DNA from: Arthrobacter sp. MAHUQ-56
GTDB lineage: Bacteria > Actinomycetota > Actinomycetes > Actinomycetales > Micrococcaceae
Length of the DNA stretch: 64,000 bases
Reading direction: 5' to 3'
NCBI RefSeq assembly: GCF_019710585.1
Contig: NZ_JAIFZQ010000004.1
Span: forward strand, 186,001-250,000
Of this stretch, positions 41,848 through 49,133 are shown in pieces (the first letter of the stretch is position 1; each line of letters starts with the position of its first letter). Below the pieces are notes generated by a model that saw nothing but the letters and a program-made list of their open reading frames with translations, was not told the origin of the DNA and searched no databases. The translations under genes and the position numbers were made by a program.

Positions 41848-43353
41848 ATGACCGGAAGCAATGCCCAGCCTTCGCCGAAGACCGTCCTCGTCACCGGGGC
41901 CACCGGGTATATCGGCGGCCGCCTGGTGCCCAAGCTGCTCGAGGCGGGGCACACCGTCAAGGTGCTGGTGCGCTCGCCCGACAAGATCGCCGGGGTGCCA
42001 TGGCGGGAGAAGGTGGAGGTGGTGCAAAGCAGCCTCGACGACGGCGACGCCCTCCGCAAAGCGCTGGCCGGCGTCGACGTTTTCTACTACCTGGTGCACT
42101 CGATGGCTGCCGGCGCCGGCTTCGAGGCGAAGGAAAAGGCGATGGCCGGGACGGCGGCGGACGCTGCCGCGACGGCCGGTGTGGACCGGATCGTCTACCT
42201 GGGCGGCCTGCACCCCCAGGGCGTGCAGCTCTCCACCCACATGCGTTCACGCGAAGCCGTGGGCAAGGTCTTCCTGGACAGCCCCGTCAACGCCATCGTG
42301 TTCCAGGCCGGGGTGGTGATCGGGTCCGGCTCCGCTTCCTTCGAGATGATCCGCCACCTGTCCGAGACACTGCCGCTGATGCCGGCGCCAAGCTGGGTGC
42401 GGAACCGGATCGAGGCCATCGCCGTGCGTGATGTCCTCTACTACCTGGTCGAGGCTGCGTCGCTGGAAGGCAGCATCAACCGGACCTTCGACATCGGCTG
42501 CAGGCAGGTGCTCACCTACGCCGGGATGATGAAGGAATACGCGGCGGAAGCGGGCCTGCCGTACCGTGTGGTGCTGGCGCTGCCCGTGCCCGCGCCCAAG
42601 CTGGCGGGTCTGTGGGTGGCGCTGACCACGCCCATCCCGCTGTCCATGGCCGTGCCCCTGGTCCAGTCGCTGCAGCATGATGCGGTGTCCAACGAACATG
42701 ACATTGACCGCTACATTCCGCAGCCCGACGGCGGCCTGACCCCCTACCGCGCGGCCGTCGCCCTGGCGCTGGGCAAGGAACGCGACGGCCAGGTGGAGAC
42801 GACCTGGGCCAATGCGGGGGTGGCCTCCGATCCGCTGCCCAGCGACCCGGATTGGGCCGGACACAAGGTTTACATCGACGAACGCACCTTCCACGGGAAC
42901 GTGGATCCTGCCCACGTCTGGACCGTGATCGAGGGCATCGGCGGCAGGAACGGCTGGTACTCGCTGCCCCTGGCCTGGCAGGTGCGCGGCTGGCTGGACA
43001 AGCTCACCGGCGGGGCGGGCCTGCTGCGCGGCCGCCGCCACCCGCACACCCTCGCCCAGGGCGAGGTGGTGGACTGGTGGCGCGTGGAACGGATCGAGCA
43101 CGGGCGGCTGCTGCGGCTGCGCGCCGAAATGCGCGCCCCCGGGCGTGCCTGGCTGGAACTCTCCGTGGAGCCCGACGGCGCTGGCAGCCGCTACCGGCAG
43201 CGGGCCATCTTCTTCCCGAAGGGACTGAGTGGGCGGCTCTACTGGCTCGCCGTGCTGCCCTTCCACAGCCTGATCTTCCCGGCCATGGCCCGGAACATCA
43301 CGGCGGCGGCGCAGAAGCTGGCCGATGCGGACCAGGCACCGATGACACCGTAG
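41848..43353 (+). CDS. NAD(P)-binding protein with C-terminal DUF2867
   Basis: A 501-aa fusion. The N-terminal ~290 residues are an NmrA/atypical SDR domain with VLVTGATGYIGGRLVPKLL. The C-terminal ~170 residues (from VYIDERTFHGNVDPAHVW) are DUF2867, a START-like fold. The YxxxK catalytic pair is not obvious, so it may sense NAD(P)H or bind lipid/quinone-like ligands. GGAG lies 7 nt before ATG 41848. A TAGGCT at 41729-41734 may be its promoter. Confidence 0.82.
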   Translation: MTGSNAQPSPKTVLVTGATGYIGGRLVPKLLEAGHTVKVLVRSPDKIAGVPWREKVEVVQSSLDDGDALRKALAGVDVFYYLVHSMAAGAGFEAKEKAMAGTAADAAATAGVDRIVYLGGLHPQGVQLSTHMRSREAVGKVFLDSPVNAIVFQAGVVIGSGSASFEMIRHLSETLPLMPAPSWVRNRIEAIAVRDVLYYLVEAASLEGSINRTFDIGCRQVLTYAGMMKEYAAEAGLPYRVVLALPVPAPKLAGLWVALTTPIPLSMAVPLVQSLQHDAVSNEHDIDRYIPQPDGGLTPYRAAVALALGKERDGQVETTWANAGVASDPLPSDPDWAGHKVYIDERTFHGNVDPAHVWTVIEGIGGRNGWYSLPLAWQVRGWLDKLTGGAGLLRGRRHPHTLAQGEVVDWWRVERIEHGRLLRLRAEMRAPGRAWLELSVEPDGAGSRYRQRAIFFPKGLSGRLYWLAVLPFHSLIFPAMARNITAAAQKLADADQAPMTP

Positions 43354-43396
43354 GATGTTGGAGGCTTAATCCGTTCCCCACGTCCCAGGAGGACCC

Positions 43397-43894
43397 ATGG
43401 CGCTGAGCGCAACCACAACCCTTCCCCACTCCGTCGACAGCGTTGCCGCTGTCCTGGTCAACGAGGACTTCCAGCGCCACGTCAGCCAGCTGGTGGGCGG
43501 CGACCTGGAATCCTTCACCGTTGACGGCGACGTTGCCGGAGCGTTCAGCACCACCTCCGTGCGCACCCTCCCCACCACCCGCCTGCCCGACATCGCGCGG
43601 AAGGTCGTTGGCGAGCACCTCAAGGTGACCCAGGTGGAAAGCTGGGACGCTCCTGCCGCCGACGGTTCCCGCCAGAGCAACATCTCGCTCAAGATCGCCG
43701 GCGCCCCGGTGGACGTCACTGCCGTGCAGCGGCTGGTGGCCGAGGACGGCGGCACGCGCGTGGAGCTCGAAGGCGCAGTCAAGTCCTCCGTGCCGTTCCT
43801 GGGCGGCAAGATCGCCGACGCCGCCGAGCCGATGGTGGCCAAGGCGCTGAACCTGCAGGCACAGCAGGCCCAGGCCTGGCTGGAAAGCCACTAG
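43397..43894 (+). CDS. DUF2505-family protein
   Basis: A 165-aa protein opening with TTTLPHSVDSVAAVLVNEDF, the DUF2505 start. It resembles SRPBCC-type ligand-binding folds, with alternating strands and a C-terminal amphipathic helix. Function unknown. AGGAGG lies 8 nt before the ATG. It is followed after 4 bp by the SCO4848-type gene. Confidence 0.83.
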   Translation: MALSATTTLPHSVDSVAAVLVNEDFQRHVSQLVGGDLESFTVDGDVAGAFSTTSVRTLPTTRLPDIARKVVGEHLKVTQVESWDAPAADGSRQSNISLKIAGAPVDVTAVQRLVAEDGGTRVELEGAVKSSVPFLGGKIADAAEPMVAKALNLQAQQAQAWLESH

Positions 43895-43898
43895 TTCC

Positions 43899-44120
43899 GT
43901 GACGCTTCCCGTTTTCCCTGCGCTGGTCCTGATTGTCGCCGGCGTTTGGTCGCTGGTGGTCTGGCCGCAGTTCCTGCGCCGGGTGATGAAGGACCCGCGT
44001 GCCCGTGACGCCGCCGGCAAGGCGACGAGGTTCCTGACCGTGCATGTGGTGCTGGTGAGCATCTCCATGGTGCTTGGACTCGCCACGGCAGTGATCGGTG
44101 TCCTCGGGCTGCTGGGGTAG
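43899..44120 (+). CDS. SCO4848-family small membrane protein
   Basis: A 73-aa two-TM protein. GVWSLVVWPQFLRRVMKDPRA and a second TM, LVSISMVLGLATAVIGVLGL, match the actinobacterial SCO4848 pattern (GVWSW...W..F.K). Function unknown. GTG 43899 follows the DUF2505 stop by 4 bp, indicating one transcript. Confidence 0.78.
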   Translation: MTLPVFPALVLIVAGVWSLVVWPQFLRRVMKDPRARDAAGKATRFLTVHVVLVSISMVLGLATAVIGVLGLLG

Positions 44121-44130
44121 CTCCGCACGT

Positions 44131-44167
44131 CAGAAGGCTCTCCTCCCGCCGGGAGGAGAGCCTTCTG
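44131..44167. terminator. Bidirectional hairpin terminator
   Basis: A 17-bp stem (44131-44147 / 44151-44167) with a 3-nt GCC loop, between the SCO4848-type gene and convergent sufU. Confidence 0.78.
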
Positions 44168-44187
44168 TCGTCTGCAGGATGTCAGGT

Positions 44188-44637
44188 TCAGGCGGCCTGG
44201 TTGAGCGCATCCTCCGCGGCAACCCAGGAGATCATGGCGCACTTGACCCGCGCGGCATAGCGGGCCACCCCCTCGAAGGCGGCGGCGTCGCCCAGGAGCT
44301 CCGGGTCAGCGTGCACCTTTCCCCGTGAGCGGAGGACGTCGCGGAAGCTGTCGATCACATCGTGCAGCTCTGCCACGGTGAGGCCCTCGGCGAGGTCGGT
44401 GAGGACCGAGGCCGACGCCATGGAGATGGAACAACCGGCCCCGTCCCAGGCGACCTGCGCCACCTTGCCGTCCTCGACAGCGAGCCGGAGCGTGACTTCA
44501 TCCCCGCACACCGGATTGAGCTGGTGCGACTGGCCCGTGGAGGCGCCCGAGGGCGCCTCGGTCTCCGCCAGGCCGCTGCCGTGGCGGGCTTTGGAGTGGT
44601 CAAGAATGATCTGCTGGTACAGCTGGTCAAGGCTCAT
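44188..44637 (-). CDS. sufU: SufU Fe-S assembly protein
   Basis: A 149-aa SufU/IscU-type protein. C44 with D46 (NPVCGDE), C69 and C133 are the three cysteines and aspartate of SufU. The insertion between the second and third Cys is the SufU hallmark. It accepts sulfur from SufS via a zinc site. It lies 18 bp after sufS. Confidence 0.92.
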   Translation of the reverse strand: MSLDQLYQQIILDHSKARHGSGLAETEAPSGASTGQSHQLNPVCGDEVTLRLAVEDGKVAQVAWDGAGCSISMASASVLTDLAEGLTVAELHDVIDSFRDVLRSRGKVHADPELLGDAAAFEGVARYAARVKCAMISWVAAEDALNQAA

Positions 44638-44655
44638 GGATTCGACCTTCGTCGG

Positions 44656-45981
44656 TTAGGCGCGGAAATAGGCACGGACGCCGGCGACGGCTTCCAGGAA
44701 ACGGTCCACGTCGTCAGTGGTGTTGTAGAGATAGGCGCTGGCCCGGGTGGTGGCGGTCAGTCCCAGCCGCCGGTGCAACGGTTGGGCGCAGTGGTGGCCC
44801 ACACGCACGGCGATCCCCTGCGAGTCCAGGAACTGTCCCACGTCGTGGGCGTGGACGCCTTCGACGTCGAACGCGGCAAGGCCGATGCGCTCCTGTCCTG
44901 CGGCCGGGCCAAGCACGCGGATACCTGCGATGGATTCCAGTCCCGCCACCATGCGCTGCCCGAGCTCCGCTTCCCATCGGTGGATGCGGTCAAGTCCCGT
45001 TTCGGTGAGGTAGTTGGCTGCCGCCGCCAGGGCCACCGCCTGCGATATGCGCTGGGTGCCTGCTTCGAAGCGCTGGGGCGCCGGAAGGTACTCGGCGCGT
45101 TCCATGGTGACAGTGGTGATCATGGAACCGCCGGTCAGGAACGGCGGCAGGACGTCAAGGTGTTCCTGCCGGCCGTACAGCACGCCGATGCCCGTGGGCG
45201 CCAGCATCTTATGCCCCGAAAACACGGCGAAGTCGACGTCCAGTTCCTTGACATCCAGCGGCAGGTGCGGAGCGGACTGGCAAGCATCGAGGACCACCAG
45301 GGCTCCGGCGGCCCGGCCCAGGGCAGCCAGCTCTTGCACGGGGTTGATGATCCCCAGGACGTTGGAGGCGTGGGTAAACGCCAGGACCTTGGTACGCGGC
45401 CCGATGACGTCCCCGGCCCGGTCCATGCGGAGGCTGCCGTCGTCGGCAATGGGGATGTAGCGGAGCGTCGCGCCGGTGCGGAACGCCAGTTCCTGCCAGG
45501 GAATGAGGTTGGCGTGGTGCTCCATTTCGGTGACCACGATCTCGTCCCCTGGGTTCAGGGCGAGATCCTTGAGCCGGCTGTCCCCGCGTCCCTGCGCAGC
45601 CCAGAGGCCTGCATTGGACAGCGCGTAGGACAAGAGGTTGAGACCCTCCGTGGCGTTGGAGGTCCAGACCGTTTCCTCGTAGTCCGCGCTGATGAAGTCA
45701 GCAATGGTCTGGCGCGCGTCTTCAAAGGCTTCGGTGGCCTCCACGGCGAGGTGGTGTGCGCCGCGGTGCACGGCTGCATTGCGTTGTTCGTAGAACTCCT
45801 GCTCGGCCTCGATCACGCTCACCGGGTTTTGCGACGTGGCACCGGAGTCGAGGTAGACCAGTGACTGTCCGTTGACCAGCTGGTTGAGGACCGGGAAGTC
45901 GTTGCGGATGCGCAGCACCTCGGCGTTATCCATGACCGGTACGGCACGTTCCAGTGTGGCTGGCGTTGATACTACGGCCAA
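44656..45981 (-). CDS. sufS: Cysteine desulfurase SufS
   Basis: A 441-aa class V aminotransferase-fold PLP enzyme. VYLDSGATSQNP opens the fold, TEMEHHANLIPW binds PLP, SGHKMLAPTGIGVL holds the PLP Lys, and VRVGHHCAQP the catalytic Cys. It passes sulfane sulfur to SufU. TTG 45981 has AAGGAG 6 nt upstream and gives an N-terminus beginning AVVSTPATLER; ATG 45936 is the alternative. The rest of the suf operon is not in this window. Confidence 0.92.
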   Translation of the reverse strand: MAVVSTPATLERAVPVMDNAEVLRIRNDFPVLNQLVNGQSLVYLDSGATSQNPVSVIEAEQEFYEQRNAAVHRGAHHLAVEATEAFEDARQTIADFISADYEETVWTSNATEGLNLLSYALSNAGLWAAQGRGDSRLKDLALNPGDEIVVTEMEHHANLIPWQELAFRTGATLRYIPIADDGSLRMDRAGDVIGPRTKVLAFTHASNVLGIINPVQELAALGRAAGALVVLDACQSAPHLPLDVKELDVDFAVFSGHKMLAPTGIGVLYGRQEHLDVLPPFLTGGSMITTVTMERAEYLPAPQRFEAGTQRISQAVALAAAANYLTETGLDRIHRWEAELGQRMVAGLESIAGIRVLGPAAGQERIGLAAFDVEGVHAHDVGQFLDSQGIAVRVGHHCAQPLHRRLGLTATTRASAYLYNTTDDVDRFLEAVAGVRAYFRA

Positions 45982-46489
45982 AACGAACTCCTTGAGCTGC
46001 CAACGGGTGACACTCAATTGTCCCACAGCATGGCTGTGGCGGCCGCCCGGGAGGGCGGCCGCCACTACCACCCCGGGCTTCGGCCGAGGGAGCAAAGGGG
46101 CCGGCGACGGCTGGGGGGAGAGTCTCGGTCTCAGAAGACTCTAACGTCGCCGGCCCCGTCTAAGCCCGGTCCCGAAGGACCGGAAGTTGATGGGGGTCTT
46201 GCTGGTTTTCCTGGCCTGCTCCGCGGCGGGTGCCGCGTTGCCTTGCCTCTTTAAGTAAAGCCTGCGGCGCCCGGTGGTACACGAGTAGGGTGTACTCGAA
46301 TCCGGGACGGCGAACTACCGGGTGCCCGGACACTGCTACGCAACAACCGGTGCCTGCCGGGTGGACCCGGTTCCGGGAGGCTGCAGGCGGTGGCCAAGGA
46401 CATCGCGGGGGCATCGCGGGCGTGGCATGAAAGCACGCGGCTGTTACCGGCCGTGCCGGTGGCGGAGGCCGGTTCCGCCGTGCGGGTCC
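45982..46489. other. Non-coding region of 508 bp rich in hairpins
   Basis: No convincing gene. Hairpins: 46039-46048/46053-46062 (GCGGCCGCCC, 10 bp); nested 46097-46109/46145-46157 (13 bp) around 46119-46125/46136-46142 (7 bp); 46165-46182 (CCGGTCC/GGACCGG). A CGAGTA-N5-TACTCG inverted repeat is at 46282-46298. A minus-strand frame ending at 46141 would encode ...KTPINFRSFGTGLRRGRRR but has no start codon. Confidence 0.55.
46097..46157 (-). terminator. Nested hairpin, possible terminator upstream of sufS
   Basis: Outer arms 46097-46109/46145-46157 (GGGGCCGGCGACG) and inner AGAGTCT/AGACTCT. Read on the minus strand it ends in CCCC then TTTG, so it could end the luxR transcript or a small RNA before sufS. 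Confidence 0.5.
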
Positions 46490-49081
46490 CTACCGGGGCA
46501 GGGCCGACTCCAGCTCATCACGGCTGCGCACACCGAGCTTTACGTACGTGCGGTAGAGGTGCCCCTCCACGGTACGGACGGAAACCATGAGCCGCTGGGC
46601 AATTTCACGGTCCGTCAGGCCCTGCACCGCCAGCTCGACGATGTCCTGTTCGCGGCGGGTGAGATGGACAGCGGGAGCCGCTGCGATGAACCGGCCCTCG
46701 CGGAACCGCTCGCCCAGTTCATGGTCGCACCGCTCGCGCTGGGCCACGGCCTGCCGCGCACGGCGACGTTCCCCGGACTCCTCCAGCACTGTGCTGGCAC
46801 GGGCATAAGCCTCACGGGCGAGGTTGGCAAAGCCTGCCTCCTCCAGCGAGGCAGCCGTTGCCATCAGGGCATCACCGTCAGCGTTTTCCCAGGCGGTGGA
46901 CAGGGTCAGCAGGGCTTCGGCCCAGCGTCCCTCCACTCCCGGGGCCGTCTCCTGGATGATGGGTATCACGGAGGGGTCCCCCAGGTCCCAGCAGATGGCC
47001 AAGACCTCGAGCAGGTTTCCTGCCCGTGCGGTTGCTTCAGGGGTGGTCATCTGGGTCTGCAGTGCTGCCAGGCCTTTGCCGTCCCGCGCCAGATACTCGG
47101 CCGCCGCGGCAGCGTAGGCCTCGGCGAGGAAGTCATATGCCGGCCCGCCGGCAACGGCATCCTTGTAATCCTGTTCCAGGCGCCGGGCCTGTTCCGCATC
47201 GCCGAGCCGTGCGGCCACGTAGAAGGCCAACGCTGAGCCGAACCTGTTCAACTGCAGCGGATCATTGAGCCTGAGCGCCTCAACCGCAGGCAGCAGGACC
47301 TGGTAGGCGCGTTCCATCCTCCCTTGCCGCAACAGGGAATAGCCGCGGAGGACCTGGAGGCTCCCGTTAAAAGTCGCAGCACCGGCCGGGTGCCCCGCAG
47401 CGTAGCTGTCAAGTTCCCGCTCAGCCGACTCCCATTCGCCCATGGCCAGGTAGTCTGCAACCAGGCGGCACAGCACGAATTCAGGGAAGAAGAAAAGGCT
47501 GCCCTTTAATGGGGGCAGTTCCGAGGCAGCCAGGAGCGCAGCATCCAGCCCCTGGCCCGCGCGGCCCGCCGCGGCCAGGGCCTGGGCCAAAAGGCCTTCC
47601 GCCAGGGCCCGCAATGGGTCAGCGCTCTGATCGTCCGGGGAGGACTGCCGGAGGGCTGCAACCCGTCCGGTGAGGGCCTCAAGATCCACCTCGGCGCCAA
47701 GCCGCAGGAGGCACAGCAACTCCTCCTGCCAACCCACCGCACCACCAGGACCGGCGGCGAGCTTACGGACGTCCTCCGCGACCGCCGCCAGGGGCTGGCC
47801 GGTCGCCTGGTAGGCCGAGACCTGGAGCAGCAGGACGGCCGGCCCGTGGGGATCGTCAGCCAAGTGCGGCCAGCATTCGTCAAGGAGGGCAGCGGCTTCC
47901 GCGTAGGCGCCCTCGTTGTAGAGGGCGCGGGCCTGGATCGCCTGTGCGAGGGGAAGCAGCGAGGGGTTGTGGATCCGGGCTGCAATGGAGCGTGCGCTGT
48001 GGTTGCGGAACCTCTGCAGTGCCTCCCTGGCCGCCGCCAGCATCTGGTCGTCGTCCGGGCGAAGGCCGCACTCCAGCGCCCACTCCACCGACCGCAGCAG
48101 GCCCTCCCCCCGGAGCAGCCCTGGATCCTGGTGGGCTTTGACCTTTTCGAACAGCTGCAGGCTGCGTGAAACCGAAATGGTGTGCCGGATGGCACTGCCG
48201 AAAAGGCCGTTCCAGATGCTGAGCGCGGCTGGAACGCCGGGCATCTCCACCACCATCTGCTGGTCCAGGAGGGACCTGACCAGGGCTGCGCCGCTGATGT
48301 CTTCTATGACTTTGCGGCCTACGGGCCCGGCCAGGGCAATCAGCTTGAGGGCTTCCTGTTCCTCCGGACTGCGGCGCAGGTGGTCCTTGGCAACTACGCG
48401 CCCGAGCCGGGGCCCGTCCGCGGGCAGGGGGCCCAGAAGGATCCAGATGCCGTTGCGCTTGGCGAGGATTCCGGCTTCGGCGGCGTCATGGAGCAGCGCG
48501 TCCAGGATGCGCGGGTTGCCCCCGGAGGCACTCCAGACGGCATCGACCGTTGCCGCAGGAATGGTGCCGTCGAGGACATGGGCCAGGACCTCCTCGATTT
48601 GTTCCCGGTTGAGGGGCCGCAGGTCCACGCGCTCGGCGAGTCCGTCGTACCAGAGCTGGTCCAGGGGCTGCGGCAGGCCCGGCCGCGGACTGGCAGCCGC
48701 CAGCACGGTGGCCCAGCCGGCCGAAATCAAGTCCGCCAGGATGCCGGCCGAGGCCTCGTCCAGCTGGTGTGCATCGTCCACCGACAGCAGGACCGGGGCC
48801 TGGTTGCCGGCCTTGAGCTTTTCAAAGTACGACCACATCGACCGCAGCACCGCTACCGGCGAGACTGACTCTTCCGCCGTGAGGTCACCGGTGTAAGGCG
48901 TCAGGACCCCGAACGGCACCGCGGACAGGGCGGAACTGGCGTGGATCCGCAGGACGTTGAGTTCGCCCGCGAGCCGTTCGGTGACGGCGTCCGTGACGGA
49001 CGACTTGCCAATGCCCGGCCCGGCCATGACGAAGACGGCGTGGCTGGTGCCGTTGCGGATGATGTTGCAGATCCGTTCCAC
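46490..49081 (-). CDS. Large ATP-binding LuxR-family regulator (first of pair)
   Basis: An 863-aa LAL-type regulator. The P-loop GPGIGKSSVTDAV lies near residue 21. LLSVDDAHQLDEASAGIL is the Walker B stretch near 100. A long TPR-like helical middle follows, and the C-terminus is a LuxR HTH: LTRREQDIVELAVQGLTDREIAQRL by position ~803-827, then TVEGHLYRTYVKLGV. The upstream in-frame stretch encodes LLTGRREPVE, the usual start of this domain, but lacks ATG/GTG/TTG. I keep GTG 49081; a CTG at 49147 is possible. It lies immediately downstream of the second regulator. Confidence 0.83.
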   Translation of the reverse strand: MERICNIIRNGTSHAVFVMAGPGIGKSSVTDAVTERLAGELNVLRIHASSALSAVPFGVLTPYTGDLTAEESVSPVAVLRSMWSYFEKLKAGNQAPVLLSVDDAHQLDEASAGILADLISAGWATVLAAASPRPGLPQPLDQLWYDGLAERVDLRPLNREQIEEVLAHVLDGTIPAATVDAVWSASGGNPRILDALLHDAAEAGILAKRNGIWILLGPLPADGPRLGRVVAKDHLRRSPEEQEALKLIALAGPVGRKVIEDISGAALVRSLLDQQMVVEMPGVPAALSIWNGLFGSAIRHTISVSRSLQLFEKVKAHQDPGLLRGEGLLRSVEWALECGLRPDDDQMLAAAREALQRFRNHSARSIAARIHNPSLLPLAQAIQARALYNEGAYAEAAALLDECWPHLADDPHGPAVLLLQVSAYQATGQPLAAVAEDVRKLAAGPGGAVGWQEELLCLLRLGAEVDLEALTGRVAALRQSSPDDQSADPLRALAEGLLAQALAAAGRAGQGLDAALLAASELPPLKGSLFFFPEFVLCRLVADYLAMGEWESAERELDSYAAGHPAGAATFNGSLQVLRGYSLLRQGRMERAYQVLLPAVEALRLNDPLQLNRFGSALAFYVAARLGDAEQARRLEQDYKDAVAGGPAYDFLAEAYAAAAAEYLARDGKGLAALQTQMTTPEATARAGNLLEVLAICWDLGDPSVIPIIQETAPGVEGRWAEALLTLSTAWENADGDALMATAASLEEAGFANLAREAYARASTVLEESGERRRARQAVAQRERCDHELGERFREGRFIAAAPAVHLTRREQDIVELAVQGLTDREIAQRLMVSVRTVEGHLYRTYVKLGVRSRDELESALPR

Positions 49082-49133
49082 CGGCTCCCGGCGGCCGGTG
49101 AGGAGCCTGTGGGCGGCCGCGGGCCGGTGTCCG

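Noticed and set aside
46202..46258. Plus-strand mini-ORF starting near 46190 with a lipoprotein-like hydrophobic start (GVLLVFLACSAAG)
   Set aside because: Only about 23 codons, weak ribosome binding site, and it lies in a hairpin-rich region; probably chance.
46282..46298. CGAGTA-N5-TACTCG inverted repeat considered as a LexA/SOS box
   Set aside because: It does not match the actinobacterial TCGAAC-N4-GTTCGA consensus.
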